A stretch of DNA of 64,000 bases from JAEUIG01 sp046349775 (GCA_046349775.1 JAXMBS010000003.1:1-64000), one strand, 5' to 3'; numbered from the stretch's first letter, positions 17,623-26,756 are shown. Notes: a model not told the origin generated them from the letters alone. Made by a program: numbers and translations.

Positions 17623-18678
17623 ATGTTCAGTTCCCGAATCTCGCTGAAGCAATTGGCATTTTTGTGCCGGGGACTGTCGACCTCGCTGCACGCGGGACTG
17701 CCGATCATCAAGGCATTCGACCTGGCGTCCGGCAAGACGCTGAACCCGCAGTTGCAGCGCGTGATGCGCGACGTGGTGTCGCAGTTGAAATCGGGTGAAG
17801 ACGTCGCGGCGGCGATGCGGTCGCACCCCGGCGTGTTTCCGGACCTCATGCTCGACATGGTCAGCGTGGCCGAGCAGACCGGCGCGTTGCCGGAGGTCCT
17901 CGGTTCGCTCGCGGAGCACTACGAAAACAACCTCCGGCTGAGGAAGGACTTCTACGGCCAGATCGCGATCCCGGTCATTCAATTCGGAGCGGCGATCCTC
18001 GTCATCGCCGGTCTGATCTTTCTCCTCGGACTGATCGCCAGCAGCACCGGGACCAAGCCGCTGGACGTGCTCGGCTTTGGACTGTCGGGGGCGGGCGGCG
18101 CGCTCACCTGGCTCATGTTCTGGGCAATCGGCCTGTCGTCCGCCTACATCGCGTACAAGATCGCTGTCTCGTCACTGCAGGGGCAGCAGTTCGTCCATCA
18201 GTTCCTGTTGAGGGTCCCCGTCATCGGCGGATGCCTGCAATCGTTTGCGATCGCCCGGTTCGCGTGGGCGCTGCATCTCACCCAGGAAGCGGGGATGCCC
18301 ATTGATGACAGCCTCGATGCCAGTCTGAAGGCGACCGCCAACGGCGCGTTCGTCGCTCGCGCGCCGCAGGTGATCTCGGAGGTGATGGAAGGGGAGTACC
18401 TCACGGACGCGCTCGCCCACACGCATTTGTTCCCGCAGGAGTTCATCGAACTGATCCACGTCGCGGAGACGTCGGGAACCGTACCGGAGACGCTGCATCG
18501 GCTCAGCCCGCAGTTCGAGGATCAGGCGCGGCGGAGCCTGCGGGCGCTGGCTGCGGCAGCCGGCTGGTTCATCTGGGGCTGCGTGGCGATGTTCATCGTG
18601 TTCCTCGTATTCCGCATTTTCCTGTGGTACGCGAACCTGCTGCAGGGCGCGATTGATGAAGCGAATCGCGGCGTATAG
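17623..18678 (+). CDS. type II secretion/type IV pilus GspF/PilC-like inner membrane protein
   Basis: The product has 351 aa and contains two T2SSF domains: KQLAFLCRGLSTSLHAGLPI near the N-terminus and ARFAWALHLTQEAGMPIDDSL around residue 205. Each is followed by the acidic LPEVLGSLAEHYEN or VPETLHRLSPQFEDQ turn and membrane helices. This protein normally anchors the assembly ATPase under a pilus or type II secretion platform. No GspE or pilin genes are adjacent. It is shorter than typical GspF (about 400 aa), lacking the N-terminal extension. A role in secretion or pilus assembly is inferred from the family. Confidence 0.86.
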   Translation: MFSSRISLKQLAFLCRGLSTSLHAGLPIIKAFDLASGKTLNPQLQRVMRDVVSQLKSGEDVAAAMRSHPGVFPDLMLDMVSVAEQTGALPEVLGSLAEHYENNLRLRKDFYGQIAIPVIQFGAAILVIAGLIFLLGLIASSTGTKPLDVLGFGLSGAGGALTWLMFWAIGLSSAYIAYKIAVSSLQGQQFVHQFLLRVPVIGGCLQSFAIARFAWALHLTQEAGMPIDDSLDASLKATANGAFVARAPQVISEVMEGEYLTDALAHTHLFPQEFIELIHVAETSGTVPETLHRLSPQFEDQARRSLRALAAAAGWFIWGCVAMFIVFLVFRIFLWYANLLQGAIDEANRGV

Positions 18679-18680
18679 AT

Positions 18681-18760
18681 GTCAATTGTTGATGGTCAAT
18701 TGTCACGGAGACGTCACCGATATCTTCCCAATTGACAATTAACAATTGACCATTGACGAC
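18681..18760. repeat. A+T-rich inverted word repeat between convergent genes
   Basis: The left arm contains gtcaattgtt and ggtcaattgt (18681-18703). The right arm (18730-18760) carries the reverse complements, with acaattgacc at 18742-18751 pairing perfectly with 18694-18703. Further diverged copies of the caattg word fill both arms. It sits between the convergent GspF-like gene and the next reverse-strand gene, is much richer in A+T than the coding DNA around it, and could fold into a long imperfect hairpin. Confidence 0.65.
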
Positions 18761-20158
18761 TCACAGATACATCGGCCACGGCAGCAGGAAGGCGTGGTGC
18801 TGGAACAGCTCACGCTTGCCCTCTTCGCCGATGAACTGCGTGAAAAACAAGAGGAACACGTAGGCCACGATCAGCGCCAGCATCAGGATCCGCACGAACA
18901 TCCGCGTGATCCACCAGGAGCGCTTCCCCTCGCGCTCGCGGCGCACGGCGCGGTGATAGGCCAGGCCGGTCGCAATCCGCGCCGGATAGATGCTGGCCAC
19001 GAACACCAGGGTCACGAACCACATCGCGTCGCTCGGCGGCAGCACGATTTTGAACAAGTACAACGGCAGCGCGAGCACGTAGACGACGATCGTCGCCAGC
19101 AGCCAGGCGAAGGGCGCGTGACCGAACAGCCTCCGGATCGTGCGCAGCTCGCGGAACGCGCCGAACCGATTGGTGGCGGCAAAGTGTGCCTGCAGGAACG
19201 GCACCCAGGCGAACGCGGCGACAAGCAGCGTGCCGCCGAACAGCGTGACAACGACTTCGGGCCCTTCGCTGTGCCGGACAGCGGCATACAGCGCCGTCGG
19301 CAGGATCAGCCACGCAAATGCGCCGGCCGCTCCGCGGAGTCCGAGCGAAAAGTGATGCCGCAGCCGCAGGCCGCTCAGGAATCTGCGAATCTCCCGCGAC
19401 GCGGTGGCAAAATAGCTGCCGGCCCGGATCTGGCCAATCAGCCACAGGACATTCTTCAGCGGACGGACAAAGCAGCCCAGCGAACCGCCGCGGGCGAGCC
19501 GCGAGCACAGATGCGTCGTGACGGCGATCCACGCGACGAACTTGAGGCCGGCGAGAATGAACGCCGCCGGGGCGCGCGGGTCGACGAGCTGCGCATCGGC
19601 GGCAGCCGAACCCAGGACGCGCAACGGAATCAGCCATAGCCACAGTCCAAGGGCGATCGAACCGAGGCGCGGGCGACGCCGAGCAGCGGAAACGCGCTTG
19701 CCCATCCGTCCCGAACGGCCGACGCGCCCCTCCGCTTCGAGTAGATAGCCCAGCGAGACGAAATTGACGATGGGGACGGCGGCCAGGATCGCCAGCATCA
19801 AGATCAGGCTGAACAGACCGAACACCGCGCGGAGGATCCAGGCGGCTGCGCGCAGCGGATGCCAGAACAGGTGCGGAAACGGCGGCAGCCGCCCCTCGAG
19901 GTCGAATTCAACGAGGTCGAGCGCCTGGTTCCCGTCGGGGGGGCCGGCGGTCGCGGAGAATTCCGTGATGTCCAGGGGATCCGCCGGCGGACAGAGCGTC
20001 GGCTCCGCGATGGTCGTCTGCTCGTGTCTCGGTTCGACGGTCGTGGGCATGCCGCAGGAACTGTCGCGAGGGTCGGCATCGGGGACTGCGGGCTGCATCC
20101 CCGGGAATCCGGCGATTTCTCCCTTCTCAGTACCGTTCTCAACAGGGTAGGGTTTCAC
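18761..20158 (-). CDS. polytopic membrane protein of unknown function
   Basis: The product has 465 aa. A polar N-terminus of about 100 residues precedes about eight membrane segments, including LFSLILMLAILAAVPIVNFV, AFAWLILPTALYAAV and MLALIVAYVFLLFF. The line VNFVSLGYLLEAEGRV after the first helix resembles the glycerophosphoryl/DUF4013-type membrane proteins of planctomycetes, but I cannot assign a family with confidence. It stands alone, convergent with the GspF-like gene and divergent from the DUF1549 gene. Confidence 0.72.
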   Translation of the reverse strand: MKPYPVENGTEKGEIAGFPGMQPAVPDADPRDSSCGMPTTVEPRHEQTTIAEPTLCPPADPLDITEFSATAGPPDGNQALDLVEFDLEGRLPPFPHLFWHPLRAAAWILRAVFGLFSLILMLAILAAVPIVNFVSLGYLLEAEGRVGRSGRMGKRVSAARRRPRLGSIALGLWLWLIPLRVLGSAAADAQLVDPRAPAAFILAGLKFVAWIAVTTHLCSRLARGGSLGCFVRPLKNVLWLIGQIRAGSYFATASREIRRFLSGLRLRHHFSLGLRGAAGAFAWLILPTALYAAVRHSEGPEVVVTLFGGTLLVAAFAWVPFLQAHFAATNRFGAFRELRTIRRLFGHAPFAWLLATIVVYVLALPLYLFKIVLPPSDAMWFVTLVFVASIYPARIATGLAYHRAVRREREGKRSWWITRMFVRILMLALIVAYVFLLFFTQFIGEEGKRELFQHHAFLLPWPMYL

Positions 20159-20328
20159 GAGAACAGCGAAACGTGATGCGGCCGGGCGGGGTACAGATCA
20201 GACGGACGAAGACAGGTGCCGGCCGAATTCTTGCCGCGAGACGGAATCGTCACAAGACCGGCCGGGCAACTGCGAACAGCGCAGCATGACCGCTGCCCGC
20301 CAGGACGGCACCTTCGAACGAGGCTCTC

Positions 20329-22266
20329 ATGAAGCTCCGTGCGGCGTTGCTGCCCGTGCTCGTCGCCTTCGCCGTCTGCGGTCTCTCTGCACTGGCGGTT
20401 CGCAGCCCGATCGCCGTTCGGCCGGCTGCGCTGCAAACGACGCCGCCGGACGATGTCACGCCGGTGGTCGAACAGATCGACCGCGAGTTTGCCCGCCGCT
20501 GGGAGGCGGAAGGGTTGCAATCCGCTCCTCTCGTTGAGGATGAGCTGACGATCCTGCGCCGGCTGGCGCTGGCGCTCCATGGCACGATCCCCTCGCTGGA
20601 AGAGATTCGCGCGTTCGAAGCCGATCGCGGAGACGACCGGCTGGCGCGATGGACGACGGCCATGCTGGACGACACGCGGTTTGCAGACTACTTCGCACAG
20701 CGACTGAGCCGGGCGTACGTCGGCGTCGATGAGGGACAGTTCATCCTGTTCCGTCGCGACCGCTTCGGCGAATGGCTCAGCGAACAGCTGCGCGAACACG
20801 CGCCGTACGATCAGATCGTGCGCATGATGCTGACCGGCGCCGGAGTGTGGACCGGCGATCCGGAAGCGAACTTTCTGACGGCGGCGTATGCCAACGATCA
20901 ATTCGATCGCAACGAACTCGCCGGGCGCACGGTGCGGGCGTTTCTGGGTCAGCGGATCGACTGCGCCCAGTGCCACGACCATCCATTCGCTCACTGGAAG
21001 CAGACGGAGTTTGAAGGGCTGACGGCGCATTTCAGCGAACTGCAGGTATCGCTGGTGGGGGTGGAAGACAAATCGGGGCTGCGTTACGAGACGAACGCCG
21101 AGGACGCGTCGAAGTTGTCAGCAGGACAGATTTCGGACGACGTCCGAAAAGTCTTGCGGCAGAACAAACTCAAAATCCCGGATAACGCCACTGTCGAGCC
21201 GGCGTCGGGGCCCGGAACGCAATGGGTCGTGCTCGTGCCGCACGAGGGGGAAGCCGCGATGGAAGGGGGCGCAAAGCCCGACGTCCGCGCGGTTGTGCGG
21301 AGGGAAGGGGACCAGTTGCGCGTTTACGACCCGCTGCGCGAACACATCATCGACAACGAGGGAAAGTCCACGATTCGCGTCGCGCCCCCCAGCGTGCCGT
21401 TCGGCCGGGAGTGGGAGCCGGCAACCGGGACGCGGCGCGAGCGACTGGCAGCGTGGGTGACGCACCCGGACAACAAGCGGTTCGAGCGGGCGATCGCCAA
21501 TCGCATCTGGGGACTGATGTTCGGCAAGCCCTGCTACACCGCGGCCGCCGTCGATGACCTGCCGGACCCCGACAATCCCGATTCGGCCGACGTGACGCGG
21601 GTGCTCGATCTGCTGGGCGCCGATTTCCGGGCACACAATTGCGACCTGCGGCGGCTGATCCGCGTCATCACAGCTTCGAAGCCGTTCCGGCTGGCGTCCA
21701 CGCATCCGGTCGAACTGGCGCTGGAACGGGACGAACCGCTGTCGGACGACGCGCGCCGCGAGCTCAAACAGACGGTTATCACTCTGCAGCAGAACTGGGC
21801 CGTATTTCCGCTGGTCCGACTGCGGCCGGAGCAGTTCATTGGCTCGATGCTGCAGGCCAGGCATCTGACGACGATCGATCAGAACTCGCACCTGTTCGTG
21901 CGGGCAACGCGATTCTTCCGCGAACGCGATTTCGTCAATGAATTCGGAGATCCCGGCGAAGCGGAGCTGGAGCCGCGCGTGGGGACGATCCCGCAGGCGC
22001 TGCTGAAGATGAATGGGCAGTTCTCCCGCGAACTGACGGAGGCGGGGCCGTTCAATTCCCCGGGGCGAATTTCGGCGATGTCATCAAACACGCACCGGTG
22101 CCTGGAGACCGCGTACCTGGTGTGTCTCACGCGCAGGCCGACGGCCGCCGAAGCGGACTTCTTTGTGAATCAATTGAACGAAGCGCGCGGCAAGCAACGC
22201 GGCGCGGCGATGCAGGATCTGTTCTGGACGTTGTTCAACGCGACGGAGTTCTCGTGGAACCACTAA
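20329..22266 (+). CDS. DUF1549/DUF1553 domain exported protein
   Basis: The product has 645 aa with an N-terminal signal peptide (LLPVLVAFAVCGLSALA). The DUF1549 part covers residues 40-240 and contains CAQCHDHPFAHW near residue 212, a CxxCH sequence of the cytochrome c type typical of this family. The later region is a DUF1553-type domain with RFERAIANRIWGLMFGKP and CLTRRPTAAEADFF. These proteins are expanded in planctomycetes and almost always sit beside a DUF1501 gene, as here. A role in envelope redox or polysaccharide processing has been suggested for the family but is unproven. No extra cytochrome domain is fused. Confidence 0.93.
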   Translation: MKLRAALLPVLVAFAVCGLSALAVRSPIAVRPAALQTTPPDDVTPVVEQIDREFARRWEAEGLQSAPLVEDELTILRRLALALHGTIPSLEEIRAFEADRGDDRLARWTTAMLDDTRFADYFAQRLSRAYVGVDEGQFILFRRDRFGEWLSEQLREHAPYDQIVRMMLTGAGVWTGDPEANFLTAAYANDQFDRNELAGRTVRAFLGQRIDCAQCHDHPFAHWKQTEFEGLTAHFSELQVSLVGVEDKSGLRYETNAEDASKLSAGQISDDVRKVLRQNKLKIPDNATVEPASGPGTQWVVLVPHEGEAAMEGGAKPDVRAVVRREGDQLRVYDPLREHIIDNEGKSTIRVAPPSVPFGREWEPATGTRRERLAAWVTHPDNKRFERAIANRIWGLMFGKPCYTAAAVDDLPDPDNPDSADVTRVLDLLGADFRAHNCDLRRLIRVITASKPFRLASTHPVELALERDEPLSDDARRELKQTVITLQQNWAVFPLVRLRPEQFIGSMLQARHLTTIDQNSHLFVRATRFFRERDFVNEFGDPGEAELEPRVGTIPQALLKMNGQFSRELTEAGPFNSPGRISAMSSNTHRCLETAYLVCLTRRPTAAEADFFVNQLNEARGKQRGAAMQDLFWTLFNATEFSWNH

Positions 22267-22275
22267 CGAGAGAAA

Positions 22276-22383
22276 CCACGAAATACACGGAAGAAGCGGA
22301 AAGAAGAACAAGGGAACCGCTAATGAACGCTGATATTCGCTAATCGGGCTGCACCAATTCCGTGATTTCCGTGTATTCCGTGG
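22276..22383. repeat. inverted word repeat between the DUF1549 and DUF1501 genes
   Basis: ccacgaaatacacggaa (22276-22292) pairs with ttccgtgtattccgtgg (22367-22383) with one mismatch out of 17. Inside, further copies of the words appear, such as ccgtg and the direct pair cgctaat. The arms are poorer in G+C than the genes on either side. The element interrupts two genes that are usually co-transcribed. Confidence 0.68.
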
Positions 22384-22430
22384 TTCCTTTGACGTGTTCA
22401 ATCAGGTCTGCGGTTGCAAGAGGTAAGTTC

Positions 22431-23711
22431 ATGTCGACGTTTTCAAGATGCTCGCGTCGTGACGCGCTGCGCCTGGCCGCGGGCCTGGGGCTGTCGTTCA
22501 GCTTGCCGGCGCTGGACGCCCGTGCGGCGGCCGCGCGCGGGGCGGAGCGGCCCAAGTCGCTGATCACGCTCTGGATGGCCGGCGGCCCGAGCCAGTTGGA
22601 AACGTGGGATCCGCACCCTGAAGCCAAGAATGGCGGGCCGACGCAGGCCATCGAGACGCGGCTGACGGGTCTCAAGATCGCGCACCACTTCCCGCAGACG
22701 GCCGAGCAGATTCAGCACCTGAGCGTGATCCGCTCGCTCGTCTCCAAAGAAGGGGACCACGAGCGCGGCACGTACTTCGTCCAGACCGGCTACCGCCCCG
22801 ATCCAACCGTCGTCCATCCTGCGCTGGGGGCGATCCTGACACGCAATCTCCCCGATCCAGTGATCGAGATTCCGCTCCACGTTGCGCTCGGCGAGGGAAA
22901 CGGCTTCACGATTCCACGCGGCGGCTACCTGGGGGACGACTACGACGCGTTCCGCGTGTTCGAGCCGGGACGCAACATCAACAACCTGCGGGGGTTGTCG
23001 GACAACGACCGGACCGCTCGACGATTGCAGGGTCTCGATGTCCTCAACCGCACGTTCCGTCGCGAACGTGCTGAAAGCGTGAATAACACGCTGCACGAAC
23101 AGGTCGTCAAACGGGCGCTGACGATGATGGACACCGACCAGCTCAAGGCATTCTCGCTGGACGACGAGCCGGCGGAGACGACCGCGCGCTATGGCGATTC
23201 GCGGTTCGGGCGCGGGTGCCTCGTCGCGCGGCGGCTGGTCGAGACCGGGGTCCGCGCCGTCCAGGTCACTCTGCCCGGATTCGATACGCACGCCCAGAAT
23301 TTTACCGGTCACGAAACACAGGCCAAACAGCTCGACCCGGCCTTCGCGGCGCTGATTTTCGATTTGGTGGAGCGCGATCTGCTGGATTCGACCATTGTGC
23401 TGTGCATCGGCGAGTTCGGACGGACCCCGCGGATTAATCCGCTCGATGGCCGCGACCACTGGCCCAGCGGGTTCTCCTGCGTGATCGGCGGCGGGGGACT
23501 ACTCGGCGGACAAGTCATCGGCGCGACAGGCAACCCGGACGAAGTTGGCGACGCCAAGTCGATCAAGCCGGCCGATCCTGTTTCGGTGCCGGACCTCTAT
23601 GCGACGATCCTCAAGGTCATGGGGGTCGATTACGCATTCGAAGAACTGACGCCGGTCGGTCGCCCGCTGAAGCGCACAGACGGGTCGCCACTGGAGCGGC
23701 TGCTGGGGTGA
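22431..23711 (+). CDS. DUF1501 domain exported protein (sulfatase/phosphatase-like fold)
   Basis: The product has 426 aa. The ATG at 22431 follows agaggtaag and opens on a twin-arginine signal, SRRDALRLAAGLGLSFSLPAL. The DUF1501 hallmarks are present: LWMAGGPSQLETWDPHPEA, then LSVIRSLVSKEGDHERG, PGFDTHAQN and VLCIGEFGRTPRIN with GRDHWPSGFS. The family belongs to the alkaline-phosphatase-like fold and pairs with DUF1549/DUF1553 proteins. The substrate is unknown. It is in tandem with the DUF1549 gene, from which it is separated by a repeat-bearing spacer. Confidence 0.94.
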   Translation: MSTFSRCSRRDALRLAAGLGLSFSLPALDARAAAARGAERPKSLITLWMAGGPSQLETWDPHPEAKNGGPTQAIETRLTGLKIAHHFPQTAEQIQHLSVIRSLVSKEGDHERGTYFVQTGYRPDPTVVHPALGAILTRNLPDPVIEIPLHVALGEGNGFTIPRGGYLGDDYDAFRVFEPGRNINNLRGLSDNDRTARRLQGLDVLNRTFRRERAESVNNTLHEQVVKRALTMMDTDQLKAFSLDDEPAETTARYGDSRFGRGCLVARRLVETGVRAVQVTLPGFDTHAQNFTGHETQAKQLDPAFAALIFDLVERDLLDSTIVLCIGEFGRTPRINPLDGRDHWPSGFSCVIGGGGLLGGQVIGATGNPDEVGDAKSIKPADPVSVPDLYATILKVMGVDYAFEELTPVGRPLKRTDGSPLERLLG

Positions 23712-23715
23712 ACGA

Positions 23716-23786
23716 GTGACAGGGCTGAAGAGTCAAAGAGTCGGACAGCGAGACCCTGACACTCTTTCACTGATCAACCCTTTCAC
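23716..23786. repeat. diverged 26-base inverted repeat between convergent genes
   Basis: The arm at 23716-23741 (gtgacagggctgaag... agagt) and the reverse complement of 23761-23786 are the same length and agree at about 21 of 26 positions with no gap. It lies between the DUF1501 gene and purB, which converge. A terminator-like hairpin is possible; the equal length with scattered substitutions suggests an old inverted duplication rather than chance. Confidence 0.65.
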
Positions 23787-23791
23787 CCATT

Positions 23792-25221
23792 TCACACCTT
23801 TACGTCCGCGTCGTCTTCGGCGAGGTCGTCCGGATACTTTGCAATCAACGGCGCGACGAAATCGCGGACGAAGGCGTCGACCTGTTCCGGCGCGCGGCCG
23901 ATGTATCGCTGCGGATCGAGGGCGCCTTTCAGGTCGATCCCCTTGAACGACGCATCTCCGGCGAGCCGGTCAATGAGGTCGTTCGGCCGCCCGTGCTGCT
24001 TCACTTCAGCCGCCGCGGCCTGGCTGTGGACCCGAATCCGCTCATGCAGTTCCTGGCGGTCCCCGCCGGCCTCGACGGCCGCCATCAGGATTTCCTCCGT
24101 CGCCATGAACGGCAACTCCGCCCCAGGCGGCTGGCGATAACGTGCGGCAGGACCACCAGCCCGCTGGCGATGTTCCGGTAGAGCAGCAATGCGGCATCGA
24201 TTGCCAGGAACGACTGCGGCAGCGACAGTCGGCGGTTCGCGCTGTCGTCCAGCGTGCGTTCCATCCACTGCGTGGCGGCGGTGTCGTCACCGTTGGCGGC
24301 GAGTGAAATCGCGAACCGTCCCAGCGCACACATGCGCTCGGCGCGCATCGGGTTCCGCTTGTAAGCCATGGCGGACGAGCCGATCTGCTCCGCTTCGAAC
24401 GGCTCTTCGAGTTCCTTGAAGCTCTGGAGAATTCGCAGGTCACTGCCGGCCTTGTGGCACGACTGGCCGATGCCGGAGAGCGCGGCAAGGACTTGCGCGT
24501 CGACCTTGCGCGAGTACGTCTGGCCGGTGACAGGGTAACTCGCGTTGAAGCCCATTTTCTGCGCGACGAGCCGGTCGAGCGTCTCGACCTTCGCGTGGTC
24601 GCCGCCGAAGAGTTGCAGGAAGGACGCCTGCGTGCCGGTCGTCCCTTTCACACCGCGGAACTTCAGCGTCGCGAGGCGGTGCTCGACTTCGGCGACGTCG
24701 AGCAGCAGGTCGTGACACCACAACGTGGCGCGCTTGCCGACGGTCGTCGGCTGCGCCGGCTGCAAATGGGTATAGCCGAGGCAGGGGAGGGCCCGGTGCT
24801 GCTGCGCGAACTGCGACAGCCGCTGGATCACATGCAGCAGACGGCGACGGATAAGCTGGAGCCCCTCGCGGACCTGGATCAGCTCGGTGTTGTCAGTGAC
24901 GTAGCAGCTGGTTGCGCCGAGGTGAATGATCCCGCCGGCCGTTGGGCACTGCTCGCGATACGCGTGAACGTGGGCCATCACGTCGTGGCGGAGCTTCCGC
25001 TCGAACTCGGCCGCGCGGCGGAAATCGATGTCGTCGAGGTGCGAGCGGAGTTCGGCGATCTGCTCCGCCGTGATGGCGAGGCCCAGTTCGCGTTCGGCTT
25101 CGGCCAGCGCGAGCCACAGCCGCCGCCAGGTGGAATGTTTCCGCTGATCGGACCAGAGCGCACTCATCGCGCGGGACGCGTAGCGGGTATTCAGCGGGTT
25201 TTCGTAGAGGTCGTGCGGCAC
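23792..25221 (-). CDS. purB: adenylosuccinate lyase, interrupted by a single-base frameshift
   Basis: The enzyme releases fumarate from SAICAR and adenylosuccinate in purine synthesis. The first 360 codons from the GTG at 25221 are intact: YENPLNTRYAS, the HLGATSCYVTDN loop with the active-site His, and the signature GSSAMAYKRNPMRAE. The frame breaks at about 24116-24121, after VIASRLGR. The expected continuation ELPFMATEEILMAAVEAGGDRQELHE is in another frame and runs to 23792. One added G in the short G run restores a 476-aa protein of normal length. Because the downstream part is fully conserved, a sequencing or assembly deletion is more likely than decay. Confidence 0.85.
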
Positions 25222-25256
25222 GGATGGCGGATGGTCGATAGCCGATGGTCGAGGGG
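25222..25256. repeat. short direct word repeat upstream of purB
   Basis: The word gatggtcga occurs twice in the 35 bases ahead of purB, with further ggatggc fragments. It lies where the purB ribosome site should be and resembles the spacer word repeats elsewhere. It is too short to say more. Confidence 0.35.
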
Positions 25257-25402
25257 CGGAGGTCAGAACAGCGAGCGGCGGGGCTCAACGCGGCGGCTCG
25301 CCAGACTGGTCTTCTCGCGGTTTTCCCAGCCCGGTTATACTTCGCGGCCACGGAGGGGGCCAATGAGCGGGACACCCGCTCAGTCCGGAACGTTCACTCG
25401 AA

Positions 25403-25466
25403 GGGAGGCGAGCATGAGACGTCTGTCTCTGGTGGCAAGCGGATTGGGTCTGTCGGTCGCGGTGTC
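25403..25466 (+). repeat. 64-base leader repeat, copy 1
   Basis: This segment covers the ribosome site, start codon and first 17 codons of the FliL-type gene. It matches 26178-26241 at 60 of 64 positions, without gaps. Similarity stops abruptly at both ends, although the two proteins also share a weak TPR-like motif further on. Confidence 0.9.
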
Positions 25467-26142
25467 AGTGCTGGCAACGAACCTGCCCGTGCAGCCGGGC
25501 TCCAATCAGGCCAGTGCTGCGGAACTCCCCGATGCCGTTGCTTCGCCCCCTGCCGCAAATCCGTCGCCCGAAAAGGTCACCCCCCTCCGGGACGAGTACG
25601 ACAAGCTGAAAAAGGAAAACGAGTCGCTCGCCGCATCGCTGGCCGAAGCCAGGGCGCGGCTGGCCAGCGTGTGGGCCGACGCCGAGCTGCGTGAGGCCCT
25701 GGTCCGTCTTTCGCACGTGGCCGCAGCATTTCCAGACACGGAAGCAGCTCGAACAGCCGCGCGCATTCTGGAGTTGGTGCACTCAGAGGAAGACTCGACC
25801 GTTGGAGTCGGAGATCCGAACGGCCCCGCTTTCATCGAGTTTGGGGAATTGGTGACCAATCTCAGCTCCGGACGCGTGAGCCGATATGCAAAGGTTAGCA
25901 TCTATCTGCAAGTGCCGGCGGCCAAGCGCGCCCGCATCAGCAAAGCCGTCTCAGCCAACAAGATCATCCTGAGAAACTGGTTATTGAGTCACCTGTCGGG
26001 CAAAACAGTGGAAGCATTGCAAGGCTCAATGGGTCAGGACACCATCCGCCTGGAAATCAAAAATCGGTTCAACGAACTGCTGTTTCCGAACGCGATGGGC
26101 GAGATTGATGACGTGCTGTTCAAGGAGTTCGCTGTGCAGTAA
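25414..26142 (+). CDS. exported protein with C-terminal FliL-type domain
   Basis: The product has 242 aa. The ATG at 25414 follows gggagg (25403-25408). The N-terminal MRRLSLVASGLGLSVAVSVL is a signal peptide or anchor. A Pro/Ala linker and a short coiled coil (DKLKKENESLAASLAEARARL) lead to a TPR-like helix (VAAAFPDTEAARTAARIL). The last 110 residues resemble FliL: YAKVSIYLQVPAAKR, ILRNWLLSHLSGKTVEALQG, IRLEIKNRFNELLFP and the closing DDVLFKEFAVQ. FliL surrounds flagellar stator units. No flagellar gene is nearby, so it may serve another motor. Its leader is almost identical to that of the next gene. Confidence 0.75.
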   Translation: MRRLSLVASGLGLSVAVSVLATNLPVQPGSNQASAAELPDAVASPPAANPSPEKVTPLRDEYDKLKKENESLAASLAEARARLASVWADAELREALVRLSHVAAAFPDTEAARTAARILELVHSEEDSTVGVGDPNGPAFIEFGELVTNLSSGRVSRYAKVSIYLQVPAAKRARISKAVSANKIILRNWLLSHLSGKTVEALQGSMGQDTIRLEIKNRFNELLFPNAMGEIDDVLFKEFAVQ

Positions 26143-26177
26143 CGCGTAGCTGTCCAATCACTCATCCATTACACAAT

Positions 26178-26241
26178 GGGAGGCGAGCATGCGACGTCTG
26201 TATCTGGCGGCGAGCGGATTGGGTCTGTCGGTCGCGGTGTC
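26178..26241 (+). repeat. 64-base leader repeat, copy 2
   Basis: This is the second copy of the leader at 25403-25466, with four substitutions. It supplies the ribosome site, start and signal peptide of the next small gene. The pair implies either tandem gene duplication with fast divergence of the mature parts or recombination of a signal-peptide cassette. Confidence 0.9.
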
Positions 26242-26626
26242 GTTCGCCATGGCGAACCCGCCCCTGTTCCAGGAGGAACCGGCCAGTTCTGACGCAGTGG
26301 CGATTGAATTGCCGGCCGTCTCCGAAGAAGCCGCCGAGCCGCTCAAGGCGGCGGATCCGGAAGCCGTTCTCCGCGAGGCGTATCTCAAGTTGATGGCGGA
26401 GAAGGCGGCACTGATGGACAAGGCCGCGCTGGAGGCGGCGCTCGCGGCAGCGCAGCAAGACCTCCGCGAGTTGGAAGGGCAGAAGCTGCTCGGCGAAGCG
26501 AAGGCGATCCTGCAGCGCGTGGTGGACGAGTATCCGAATACGCGTGCGGCGAGCGAAGCACATTCGATCCTGTCGCCTAACTGGCGTGCAGTCCCGGCAA
26601 ACGCCGGCGACGGCAAGCCGATATGA
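26189..26626 (+). CDS. small exported coiled-coil protein with TPR-like motif
   Basis: The product has 145 aa. The signal MRRLYLAASGLGLSVAVSFAMA is a near copy of that of the preceding gene. The mature part is rich in Ala, Glu and Leu and predicted helical (EKAALMDKAALEAALAAAQQDLRELEG). It then has LLGEAKAILQRVVDEYPNTRAASEAHSIL, which resembles the single TPR-like repeat of YbgF/CpoB-type proteins and is shared in weaker form by the upstream FliL-type protein. It lacks the FliL domain. Function is unknown; the tandem arrangement suggests related or joint roles. Confidence 0.7.
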   Translation: MRRLYLAASGLGLSVAVSFAMANPPLFQEEPASSDAVAIELPAVSEEAAEPLKAADPEAVLREAYLKLMAEKAALMDKAALEAALAAAQQDLRELEGQKLLGEAKAILQRVVDEYPNTRAASEAHSILSPNWRAVPANAGDGKPI

Positions 26627-26651
26627 TCGTTCGTCCGGAACGCGAGTCGCC

Positions 26652-26727
26652 GGGTGCCACTGGCTCCGCCGTTACGACACGAATTCAGCGTCCAACGTGA
26701 TTTGCACTGGCAGAGCCAGTGGCACCC
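26652..26727. repeat. palindromic REP-like element, long form
   Basis: gggtgccactggctc (26652-26666) is perfectly complementary to gagccagtggcaccc (26713-26727). The right side also holds its own small hairpin, cactggc-aga-gccagtg (26705-26721). The core gccactggctccgcc (26656-26670) reappears exactly at 49426-49440. This shape is that of repetitive extragenic palindromes. It lies between the small exported protein gene and the end of the sulfatase gene. Confidence 0.8.
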
Positions 26728-26756
26728 CACTCAGTTCTTTTTGCAGTGACAGTGCG

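Noticed and set aside
24454..26142. 562-codon forward frame covering purB in antisense
   Set aside because: Only the part from 25414 has a ribosome site, signal peptide and domain; the upstream part is the shadow of purB.
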